Shown one piece after another: positions 1-5,921 of a stretch of 6,809 nt of DNA. Positions within the stretch are counted from its first letter, which is position 1. Each line of letters starts with the position of its first letter. This stretch comes from CAZVXI01 sp964631295 (lineage in GTDB: Bacteria > Planctomycetota > Phycisphaerae > Phycisphaerales > SM1A02). Position numbers and translations under genes: made by a program. The DNA lies in contig CAZVXI010000167.1 of assembly GCA_964631295.1 (NCBI GenBank), forward strand, positions 1 to 6,809, in the 5' to 3' direction. The notes under the pieces are model-generated. The model was not told the origin of the DNA. It saw only the letters and a program-made list of their open reading frames with translations, and made no database searches.

Positions 1-236
1 GATGCACGCGACGGGCTGCATACGGGTTCGGTCACGTAGAAATCCGTGAAGCGCATGCCGTTGCGCGCGAGTGCATCAATGTGCGGCGTTTCGAAGCCCT
101 CCGCGCCGTAACAACCGAGGTCGGCATAACCCATGTCATCGATGAAGATGAGCACGAAGTTCGGCGGGCGTTCATCAGTGCTCGCAATCGCGCACCGGGA
201 AAAAGCCAGCATAATCACGCATATCAGCAGTCTCAT
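1..236 (-). CDS. Secreted Cys-type sulfatase, N-terminal part (cut by window edge)
   Basis: First 78 codons of a sulfatase of the alkaline phosphatase superfamily, which hydrolyses sulfate esters, commonly on polysaccharides or glycosaminoglycans; the substrate cannot be told from this fragment. Residues 1-19 form a Sec signal peptide (hydrophobic LLICVIMLAF core, AIA-S cleavage site near 18/19) with no convincing lipobox. Residues 26-44 carry the metal-binding strand (NFVLIFIDDMGYADLGCYG, Asp33 and Asp34). Residues 51-77 run from PHIDALARNGMRF to CSPSR, the C-x-P-x-R signature in which Cys73 is oxidised to formylglycine by a maturase. The ATG is chosen because it directly precedes the signal peptide and no upstream in-frame ATG, GTG or TTG is seen; the Shine-Dalgarno is weak. 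It starts 64 nt beyond the ATPase stop on the same strand, so co-transcription is possible. Family assignment is secure. Confidence 0.93.
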   Translation of the reverse strand, partial: MRLLICVIMLAFSRCAIASTDERPPNFVLIFIDDMGYADLGCYGAEGFETPHIDALARNGMRFTDFYVTEPVCSPSRA

Positions 237-300
237 ACCCGCAGCGTACCACGCGATTGGAGTTGCGTGAATCCTCGCTTGCCTGGAAATGCACAACGAT

Positions 301-2286
301 TCAGATGGTCGATTCGGTCACCCGAAGGATCTCTTCAACCGTCGTGTGCCCGTCACTCACCTTGCGGAATCCATCCTCGCGAAGCGTCACCATGCCGCGT
401 TCCTTGCAGGTTCGCCGGAACTCGGTCACGTTGGGGTTGCGCGCGATCGTATCACGAATGTGGTCATCGAGAACAAGCAGTTCGTACAGACCAAGACGGC
501 CAGCGTAGCCGGTTTCTCGACAGCGTGAGCACCCTTTGCCCATTTTGAGGCTGCTGGCATCAATGCCGTGCATGTCGACGAACTCACGCAACTGTTCCGA
601 CGTCTCCAGCGGCTGAGCGCAATGCTTGCATATCTTCCGGATCAGTCGCTGGGCAAGAACTGCGTTGGCCGCAGCACCAACCAGAAACGGCTCGACACCT
701 ATATTAATCAACCGCGTGATCGAGGACGGCGCATCATTGGTGTGCAGAGTCGATAGAACCAGATGGCCCGTCATCGCCGCTTGAATGGCAGTTGTCGCCG
801 TCTCGAGGTCGCGGATTTCACCAACCATGACAACATCCGGGTCCTGACGCAGCAGCGCCTTGAGCGCCTTGGCGAACGTCATGCCGATCTTGTCATGCGT
901 TTGAATCTGCGTAATGTTTGACAGGTTGTATTCAACCGGATCTTCAACCGTGGAGACGTTGAGCTTCTGCAAATCCATCTGCCGGATGGAACTGTAGAGC
1001 GTGGTTGTCTTCCCTGAACCAGTCGGGCCGGTGACAAGAATGATGCCGTGCGGCTGTGCGATCTGATTCTTCCAGATCGTCAAGGTGTCTTCACCGAAGC
1101 CAAGTTCATCGAGCGTCACCTGGATTGACCGGTTGTCGAGAATACGCATGACCGTCTTCTCGCCTTTCGGCGTTGGGACGGTCGATACACGCAGGTCGAG
1201 TTTGCGCCCGTGGACAGTCACACGGATTCGACCGTCCTGCGGCAGGCGTCGCTCGGCGATGTCAAGATTCGCCATGATCTTGATGCGGCTGGTGAGCGCG
1301 GCATGCATCTTGCGCGGCGGGTTCATCATCTCAAAGAGTACGCCGTCTATTCGGAAGCGCACCTTGAGTTTCTTTTCATCCGGCTCGATATGGATATCCG
1401 ACGCGCCCTCCTTGAGCGCCGTCTGGATGATGTGGTTCACATAGCGAACAACTGGCGATGATTCCGCATCTGCGATGTCTGCATCGTCTGACTGATCCTG
1501 CACGATCTCGACATCGTCTTCATCAACATCAGCGAGCAGTTCATCAACATCGACAATATCTGCGTCAGCCTCAGTTCGATGATCTGCAACTGCAGCGATG
1601 TCAGTTGCAGTGATCAACACATGCTTGATAGATGTCACACCAAGCCGGCGTTTGACATCATCAAGCAGGAAGACATCGTCAGGATTCGTCGTGCCCACAA
1701 CCAACCGGGCACCCTCGCGCCGCAAAGGCAGCAGCAGGTTTCCCTTGCAGAAGTCGAGCCCGAGTTTGCTGAATCCCTTTTCATCGAGTGCATCGGGAGA
1801 CTCAGGATTCACGCGCTCGAATGGGATGCGGTTGAGTTCCGCGACAACTTGCTGCACCGCTTCTTCGGACGTGCCCATCTCGATGAGCACTTCGGCGAGC
1901 GATCGGCCGGGCGACTGCTTGAGTACTCGCTGCGCGTTGGCATGCTGTTCTGTTGTGATAAGTTCGCGCGCAAGCAGAACATCGCCGAGATCGCTGGATT
2001 GATCCGCTTCGACCGGGTTGTAGATGTTCGCGAGCGCATCTTCCGGCCTCAGCCTCGTGGGATCTGCTGACGATATTGCGTGATTATCGCCCGGGGCTTC
2101 GCCAAGACCACTGCCGGTGAGATCGGGCGGGCGTGGCGTCTCTTCCGGGTTGTTGCGCACGAACATCCGATCACTGCGCGGTGGCTCATCGTGTGAGCAA
2201 CTGTCCTCGTCGTGGGATGTCACATCGTCACGAGACACATCATCCGTTTCGGTCTTCAGAATGTCGCGCAGGTCAAACTTGCCCAC
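301..2286 (-). CDS. gspE: GspE/PilB-family assembly ATPase of type II secretion / type IV pili
   Basis: 661-residue hexameric ATPase that powers (pseudo)pilin polymerisation at the cytoplasmic face of the inner membrane. Residues 1-95 are a hydrophilic, acidic, probably disordered leader. About 97-235 form an MshEN/T2SSE_N-like domain, and about 238-277 an acidic linker. The ATPase follows: SDIHIEP near 296-302, Walker A GPTGSGKT at 420-427, Asp box STVEDPVEY near 445-453, Walker B DVVMVGEIRD at 484-493 with Glu490, and His box TGHLVLSTLHTND at 506-518. A tetracysteine zinc motif (C553-x2-C556, C586-x2-C589) is typical of assembly ATPases and absent from PilT-type retraction ATPases. Start is GTG, supported by GGAG (2298-2295) 8 nt upstream. 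It lies 36 nt after the PilP-like gene and is probably the last operon member unless the sulfatase is included. GspE versus PilB cannot be decided from sequence alone. Confidence 0.96.
   Translation of the reverse strand: MGKFDLRDILKTETDDVSRDDVTSHDEDSCSHDEPPRSDRMFVRNNPEETPRPPDLTGSGLGEAPGDNHAISSADPTRLRPEDALANIYNPVEADQSSDLGDVLLARELITTEQHANAQRVLKQSPGRSLAEVLIEMGTSEEAVQQVVAELNRIPFERVNPESPDALDEKGFSKLGLDFCKGNLLLPLRREGARLVVGTTNPDDVFLLDDVKRRLGVTSIKHVLITATDIAAVADHRTEADADIVDVDELLADVDEDDVEIVQDQSDDADIADAESSPVVRYVNHIIQTALKEGASDIHIEPDEKKLKVRFRIDGVLFEMMNPPRKMHAALTSRIKIMANLDIAERRLPQDGRIRVTVHGRKLDLRVSTVPTPKGEKTVMRILDNRSIQVTLDELGFGEDTLTIWKNQIAQPHGIILVTGPTGSGKTTTLYSSIRQMDLQKLNVSTVEDPVEYNLSNITQIQTHDKIGMTFAKALKALLRQDPDVVMVGEIRDLETATTAIQAAMTGHLVLSTLHTNDAPSSITRLINIGVEPFLVGAAANAVLAQRLIRKICKHCAQPLETSEQLREFVDMHGIDASSLKMGKGCSRCRETGYAGRLGLYELLVLDDHIRDTIARNPNVTEFRRTCKERGMVTLREDGFRKVSDGHTTVEEILRVTESTI
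1519..1551. repeat. 12-bp direct repeat encoding a doubled DVDE in gspE
   Basis: TTCATCAACATC occurs at 1519-1530 and 1540-1551. In the gspE frame it encodes DVDE twice, separated by LLA, within the acidic linker at residues 246-256. It may be a small duplication that lengthened the linker. Confidence 0.55.
1584..1610. repeat. 9-bp perfect inverted repeat inside gspE
   Basis: CTGCAACTG (1584-1592) and CAGTTGCAG (1602-1610) around a 9-nt spacer, in codons for the end of the N-terminal domain of the ATPase. A repeat of this size is not very unlikely by chance in a window of this length; no function is claimed. Confidence 0.4.
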
Positions 2287-2322
2287 CGGTCGTGCTCCGT
2301 CTATGCGTCATGCGGATCGTGC

Positions 2323-3060
2323 TCAGAAATCGATGTTCAGGACGACCGGCACTTCCAGGCCGAGCGTATTGTCCACTCCGAGCAGATGAACCACTTTGCT
2401 TTCGATCTTGACAATCTTGAGGCTCACGTCTTCCTTCTCGTCGTAGAGAACATCGCCAACGCGATAGATGTCGCCGTTGATATTGGCGAGCGGCGTCGAT
2501 CCGAGAAGTGTTGAATCAACTGACAGACGAGCGCCCGCCTGCTCAAATCGCTTGCGCATCGCCTGGGTAATCTGTTCCGGCGTACGACCGGTTGGTCGTG
2601 GGTTGTCAGGCGTCGCAGCAAGCGATCGAGATCCATCGAGCACGAATGGGTTTCGCTGGACGTTGTCGAGCGGCACCTGTCGATCCGTGTATGTCTCACG
2701 AAGCACGTGCAGAGCTGATTCATCGCCGGCACTCGACGTGCTGCTTCCCTGCTCGCCGGGCGCGTTGCCAGTGATCACATCGAGAAATGCATTGATCTTC
2801 TCTTCTGTGGTTGTGTCTGCTGACGCAACATTGGTCATCTTCGCAAGTGTGCGCATCACGAAGAGCCCGCCGGACGCGATCGCGATGACAAGAGCGATCA
2901 GCACCGCGCCTGTGTTAATTGTCGATTTCGTCTCAGCACCGGCAAGCGGATCGAGCCCGTTATCACTGCCGAGATCATCACCCACGCCCAGGGGCATCTG
3001 CTGCGGTTCACTGTCACTGTTAAAGCTCTGGCCTTCGTTGTTGTTCGGTTCGTCGATCAC
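2323..3060 (-). CDS. PilP/GspC-like inner-membrane protein of the alignment complex
   Basis: 245-residue bitopic membrane protein. Residues 1-48 are an acidic, Asn/Gln/Gly-rich cytoplasmic tail; about 49-71 are one transmembrane helix (TGAVLIALVIAIASGGLFVM); the rest should be periplasmic. A QRNPF motif at 135-139 recalls the xRDPF element of PilP. The C-terminal segment 184-243 (LLGSTPLANINGDIYRVGDV, then alternating beta strands) resembles the small beta domain shared by PilP and the GspC homology region, which contacts the secretin. Canonical PilP is a lipoprotein; this protein has no lipobox and is anchored by a helix, so it is GspC-like in topology. GTG start is backed by GGGAG (3072-3068) 7 nt upstream. 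It sits 51 nt after pilO and 36 nt before gspE, the position of pilP in pilMNOPQ operons. Assignment rests on context plus weak motif similarity. Confidence 0.72.
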   Translation of the reverse strand: MIDEPNNNEGQSFNSDSEPQQMPLGVGDDLGSDNGLDPLAGAETKSTINTGAVLIALVIAIASGGLFVMRTLAKMTNVASADTTTEEKINAFLDVITGNAPGEQGSSTSSAGDESALHVLRETYTDRQVPLDNVQRNPFVLDGSRSLAATPDNPRPTGRTPEQITQAMRKRFEQAGARLSVDSTLLGSTPLANINGDIYRVGDVLYDEKEDVSLKIVKIESKVVHLLGVDNTLGLEVPVVLNIDF

Positions 3061-3111
3061 GTGGACGCTCCCGGTGATTGGGTGTTCAAAGTCGTTGATG
3101 CGTGTTCTGGC

Positions 3112-3693
3112 TCAGTTGTGTGCCGACGCCATCGCACCGTTGCCGCCCGGCTGGTAATAAATACTGAGTGTGAATTCTGCGCGCACCCAGCCTTCTGGCT
3201 TGTTATCACCCGGCTTGTTGCTTGCATTGCGCTCCAGCATCATGTTGTGAACGCGCGTGATACGAGGCAGATTTTCCAGTTCCAGCATGAACTGGTAGAA
3301 ACCGTCGAAGTAGCCTTCCATCACCATGTCAAGCGGCAGTTCCTGATACATCGCGGCAGGCACAGCCTCCCGGCTCTTCACACTCTTAACGGTCAGACCG
3401 GCCTGGCTGGCGAGCGACCACACCTGTTCCAGAATGTTCTCTACACCGCCACGAGAGGGAAGTTTGCTTTCCAGCAGTGTGACTGCCTCCTGCCCCTCGC
3501 TGATCGCCGCGTCGATGTCATCAATACGAGCGACAACCTCCTGCAGACGGTTCAGCCGATTTTCCTTTTCGGCGATCTCGGACTTTGCATTGCGAATCTC
3601 ATCATTCCGCGGCTTGAACACGTACACAAATGATGCAACCGGCACCGCAAGCAGCACCACGAAGAAGATAAGTTCTCGAATTCCAAATCTCAT
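3112..3693 (-). CDS. pilO: PilO-like inner-membrane alignment protein
   Basis: 193-residue bitopic protein of the PilO/GspM type. Residues 8-26 are a transmembrane helix (LIFFVVLLAVPVASFVYVF), 29-78 a heptad-like coiled coil, and 79-180 the periplasmic ferredoxin-like domain. Typical PilO landmarks are visible: LP at 78-79, GGVENILEQVWSLASQAGL at 82-100, YQELPLDMVMEGYFDGFYQF at 116-135 and LPRITRVHNMML at 142-153. PilO pairs with PilN through coiled coil and periplasmic domain and helps link the cytoplasmic PilM ring to the outer-membrane secretin. Its ATG overlaps the pilN stop by 4 nt (ATGA), suggesting translational coupling, and a GAGGA Shine-Dalgarno (3707-3703), 9 nt upstream, lies in the codons of PilN's acidic tail. 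Length is close to that of known PilO proteins. Family call is firm. Confidence 0.9.
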   Translation of the reverse strand: MRFGIRELIFFVVLLAVPVASFVYVFKPRNDEIRNAKSEIAEKENRLNRLQEVVARIDDIDAAISEGQEAVTLLESKLPSRGGVENILEQVWSLASQAGLTVKSVKSREAVPAAMYQELPLDMVMEGYFDGFYQFMLELENLPRITRVHNMMLERNASNKPGDNKPEGWVRAEFTLSIYYQPGGNGAMASAHN

Positions 3694-4496
3694 GGTGAAC
3701 GGTCCTCGTCGTCATCGTCTTGCTTGGGATTCACAAGCACTGCGGTTTTCGAACCGGGGGCGGTGAACTCCATCTTGTCTGTCATCGGGTTGCGAATGCC
3801 ACGCGACATGATGAGCGGATCGACATGGCGTACATCAGCCGCTGGATCAAGCCGCATGTGGATCCGGAACTCACGCATGATGCGTTCGTCAACTTCGGTC
3901 TCTTCGGAGTACTCGAGACGAACATCGCGAAGCAACTCGTAGGTGTTCAGTTCGGCCATGTATCGCGACACTTCCAGGTCAGTCGGTGCGAGGCCGATCA
4001 TCGAGAGTGTCACGAGATATCGTGGCGCTTCAACTTTTGAGACTTCCTGCTCGGCTTGCTGCTTGGTCTTGGCGCGGCGCGGGCGGCCGACTTTCTCGGG
4101 CTTGTCATCGCCTTTCTTCGCGCTCTTGATCGCACGGCTCTCCATCTCCAGTGAGATCAGGCCGAGGCGTGGAGGCATGCGATTGATCAACTCGGCAAGC
4201 AGGATTGATCGCGGCACACGCTCGACGAGTGCAGCAGCAAGCTCGGCCTTCTCGAGCATGCTCTCTTTCTGCTCTTCGAGTTTTGTCAACTCCTCGATCT
4301 GCATTGCCGCTCTCTGGTATCGCAGGTTGATCTGTTCCTGGTCGGCAAGGATGCGCGACCGCTGCTTGTTCGTGAAAAGGAACAATGCAAACACAACAGT
4401 CATGACGACGCCAAACAGCGTCAGGCAGATGAGGTTGGTTCTTCGCTCAGCTTTCTGAGCGAGGTAGTCTTCAGGCAGGAAACTCGTGTTGCTCAT
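3690..4496 (-). CDS. pilN: PilN-like inner-membrane alignment protein
   Basis: 268-residue bitopic protein of the PilN/GspL-C type. The cytoplasmic start MSNTSFLPEDYLAQKAERR resembles the conserved N-terminal PilN peptide (INLLPxD-like) that docks into the PilM groove. Residues 20-42 are a transmembrane helix; 43-95 are a charged coiled coil; a periplasmic ferredoxin-like fold seems split by a Lys/Arg-rich linker at about 121-157. The segment 158-217 (YLVTLSMIGLAPTDLEVSRY and following) matches the second half of the fold, including a 'xxTDLEVSRYMxxLN' helix. The tail ends in a DDDDED stretch. It is longer than typical PilN (about 180-210 residues) because of the linker and tail. ATG lies 16 nt after the pilM stop; the Shine-Dalgarno is weak (AAGG 11 nt upstream). 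Context between pilM and pilO strengthens the call. Confidence 0.87.
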   Translation of the reverse strand: MSNTSFLPEDYLAQKAERRTNLICLTLFGVVMTVVFALFLFTNKQRSRILADQEQINLRYQRAAMQIEELTKLEEQKESMLEKAELAAALVERVPRSILLAELINRMPPRLGLISLEMESRAIKSAKKGDDKPEKVGRPRRAKTKQQAEQEVSKVEAPRYLVTLSMIGLAPTDLEVSRYMAELNTYELLRDVRLEYSEETEVDERIMREFRIHMRLDPAADVRHVDPLIMSRGIRNPMTDKMEFTAPGSKTAVLVNPKQDDDDEDRSP

Positions 4497-4512
4497 GATG
4501 CTCGTTGCCTTG

Positions 4513-5742
4513 TTAGATATCCGTCGGTGACGAGCACAGCCCGTACGCGACTGCCCAGCCGGGCTGTGGTTTCGAGAGATCGAGATTCGGGGTCTTCATG
4601 TTGCCTGGCTTCTCGAGTCGCGCAAGCGGGTCACCCAGTTGAGCGGGCAGGCCCAGGCGACGCACAATGTGCTGGCACAGCCACACCTGACGCGACTCGC
4701 CTCCAAGGAAGATCACCCGATTCACCTTCCGCTCCGGGAACAATCCGTGGTGATATCGCAGGCACATCGACAGTTCATCCGTCATCGTGTCGAGCAGTTC
4801 GGTCATGTCGACCGGACACTCATCGAGCGCGGGTGCGACTTGCTGCGCGAGTTCCGGCGGCGTTTCGCCAGTCCGCCGGTTGATGGCGACCGCGGTACCA
4901 GCCTCGGTCCGTTTGCTCAGCGCCGAGTCGAGGATTGCATTCCCTCGGCCATCACCCGCAATGGGTTGTGGCTGCACAGTCGTGTGCATGCTCTCTTCCG
5001 GTTGCAGGCTCAGGCGATGCTTGCGCGCTGTCTGCACATCACAATGGAGCGACTTGGCGATCAAGTGATCGAAGTGTCGCCCGCCCACTTGAATGTAGCG
5101 CGCGAACACGGGCATCTTGCCATGTGTGAGCGCCACGCGCGCGCCGGACCACCCCATGTCTACAAAGAGCGTTGTGACTTTCGAGTCGGCCTCGCGGCGA
5201 CAGAGATGGTCGAATGCGCGGATCATCGAGACCGTCTCAGTGTGCATCCCGACCACTTCAAGCCGCATCTTCTTCAACAGCGCGATATAGCGCATCACGT
5301 TCTGCCTTGCAACCGCGAAACAGATCATCTCCGTGCGCGCCTGACCGCCGCGATTCACCTCTTTGACCTCGTACGATCGCACAACCGTGCTGTTGGGCGC
5401 GCAGCTCATCTGCGATTCGATCTGCCCCTTGAGCAGATCGTCCCGACTGACTCCATCCTGCGATGCCACCTGCATGTGCTGGATGAGTGTCTGCCCGCTC
5501 GGCACCGCTGTGACAACACGCCTGCCCTTGAATCTGCCTTCCTTCAACAGCTTCGGCAGTTCCTGCGAGTAGAACAGCATCAGCCCGTCCTGATCGGTGC
5601 GCAGCGCTTCGGAGATTGGCAGTTCCGCAGCAGCGAGCAACTGCGGGCGTTCCCCCGTCCCGAGTTGGAGCAGCTTGACCGATGACGATCCGAAGTCGAT
5701 CGCAATCGGCGACACCGCTGCAGAGAACATCCCAAACGCCAT
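4513..5742 (-). CDS. pilM: PilM-like actin-fold ATPase of pilus/secretion platform
   Basis: 409-residue cytoplasmic protein of the PilM/FtsA/actin superfamily that binds ATP and the PilN N-terminus and forms the base of the alignment complex. Phosphate-1 motif: SPIAIDFGSSSVKLLQL at 11-27. VVTAVPSG lies at 76-83. Phosphate-2 region: TLFVDMGWSGARVALTHG at 191-208, followed by RYIQVGGRHFDHLIAKSL. Adenosine motif: VNRVIFLGGESR at 340-351. A hydrophilic stretch at about 250-303 looks like an insertion relative to compact PilMs. The reading frame is open back to an ATG at 5925 overlapping the dut stop, but the 61 extra residues are Trp/Arg/Pro-rich and unlike PilM. The internal ATG at 5742 has a strong GGAGG 8 nt upstream and leads straight into the fold, so it is preferred; a GTG immediately before it (5745-5743) is possible. 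Stop is TAA. First gene of the pil cluster. Confidence 0.92.
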   Translation of the reverse strand: MAFGMFSAAVSPIAIDFGSSSVKLLQLGTGERPQLLAAAELPISEALRTDQDGLMLFYSQELPKLLKEGRFKGRRVVTAVPSGQTLIQHMQVASQDGVSRDDLLKGQIESQMSCAPNSTVVRSYEVKEVNRGGQARTEMICFAVARQNVMRYIALLKKMRLEVVGMHTETVSMIRAFDHLCRREADSKVTTLFVDMGWSGARVALTHGKMPVFARYIQVGGRHFDHLIAKSLHCDVQTARKHRLSLQPEESMHTTVQPQPIAGDGRGNAILDSALSKRTEAGTAVAINRRTGETPPELAQQVAPALDECPVDMTELLDTMTDELSMCLRYHHGLFPERKVNRVIFLGGESRQVWLCQHIVRRLGLPAQLGDPLARLEKPGNMKTPNLDLSKPQPGWAVAYGLCSSPTDI

Positions 5743-5750
5743 CACGTGCG

Positions 5751-5755
5751 CCTCC
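5751..5755 (-). promoter_or_regulatory. Shine-Dalgarno of pilM (decides the start)
   Basis: GGAGG on the minus strand, 8 nt before the ATG at 5742 and 5 nt before an adjacent in-frame GTG at 5745. It is the strongest ribosome binding site in the cluster and argues against the longer reading from 5925. Confidence 0.75.
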
Positions 5756-5766
5756 AGTGAGTGACA

Positions 5767-5790
5767 CCACGAGCCCGAAAGGGCGTGTGG
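5767..5790 (-). repeat. Stem-loop in the pilM leader just upstream of the Shine-Dalgarno
   Basis: In the pilM mRNA sense the two arms are CCACACGCCC and GGGCTCGTGG around a TTTC loop: 4 closing GC pairs, a 2-nt internal mismatch, then 4 outer pairs. Read on the plus strand the same arms enclose a GAAA tetraloop with only one A/G mismatch and one G-T pair. It ends 11 nt before the GGAGG. There is no T-run after it in either direction, so it is not a classical intrinsic terminator. It may influence pilM translation or mRNA stability, which is inference. Confidence 0.45.
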
Positions 5791-5854
5791 CCTCGGGAGG
5801 CATCGTCTGCATGAGCGGTTGGATTGAGGCGGGGACTTTCGCCACCCGGCGCGG

Positions 5855-5917
5855 CTGGCCAGACCTTGCGGGTCACGCGGGTATCCGTGTCGCCAAGGTC
5901 CGATAGCGCCCGGCCAG
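5855..5917 (-). other. Nested inverted repeats: possible structured RNA element in the dut-pilM gap
   Basis: Three nested complementary pairs are visible (plus-strand positions): CTGGCC 5855-5860 with GGCCAG 5912-5917; GACCTTG 5862-5868 with CAAGGTC 5894-5900; CACG 5874-5877 with CGTG 5886-5889. Two more pairs (C5869-G5892, G5870-C5891) fit between the inner stems with a one-base bulge. The outer stem is separated from the middle one by an asymmetric loop of 11 nt on one side and 1 nt on the other. The element begins 4 nt past the dut stop codon in the minus sense. No U-tract follows it, so simple intrinsic termination is unlikely. It could be a processing or attenuation structure, or a leader RNA for the pil operon. 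I could not match it to a riboswitch class I know; c-di-GMP-I core motifs were looked for and not found. Confidence 0.45.
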
Positions 5918-5921
5918 AGCG

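Larger units (their letters stand above)
5743..5921 (-). promoter_or_regulatory. dut-pilM intergenic region / probable pilM leader
   Basis: 179 nt between the dut stop and the pilM start. It contains the two structures listed separately and a possible third short hairpin (GGCG 5828-5831 with CGCC 5840-5843). The reading frames crossing it do not look like protein. I see no convincing -35/-10 pair, so whether pilM has its own promoter here or is read through from dut is open. Confidence 0.5.

Noticed and set aside
3061..3111. pilO and the PilP-like gene are in the same frame, with no stop other than the pilO TGA between them, allowing a read-through fusion.
   Set aside because: Seventeen stop-free codons are unremarkable, the second gene has its own good Shine-Dalgarno and start, and nothing suggests TGA recoding; most genes here end in TGA.
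4441..4464. Hairpin with an 8-bp perfect stem and 4-nt loop in codons 12-19 of pilN.
   Set aside because: It encodes the conserved-looking start of PilN, and one or two such repeats are expected by chance in a window this size. Its position near the start codon is the only reason to remember it.
4639..5685. 348-residue plus-strand open frame opposite pilM.
   Set aside because: His/Arg/Leu-rich composition and exact antisense position to a conserved gene mark it as a shadow frame. The same holds for the other plus-strand frames opposite gspE, pilN and pilO.
5767..5790. Rho-independent terminator for dut.
   Set aside because: The stem is imperfect and no T-run follows in the minus sense; it lies next to the pilM ribosome binding site.
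5258..5845. 195-residue minus-strand frame overlapping the start of pilM.
   Set aside because: It is out of frame with clear PilM coding, has no Shine-Dalgarno at its GTG and shows no recognisable domain.
5743..5921. c-di-GMP riboswitch upstream of pilM.
   Set aside because: Considered because c-di-GMP often controls pili, but the conserved core sequences of the class I aptamer are not visible.
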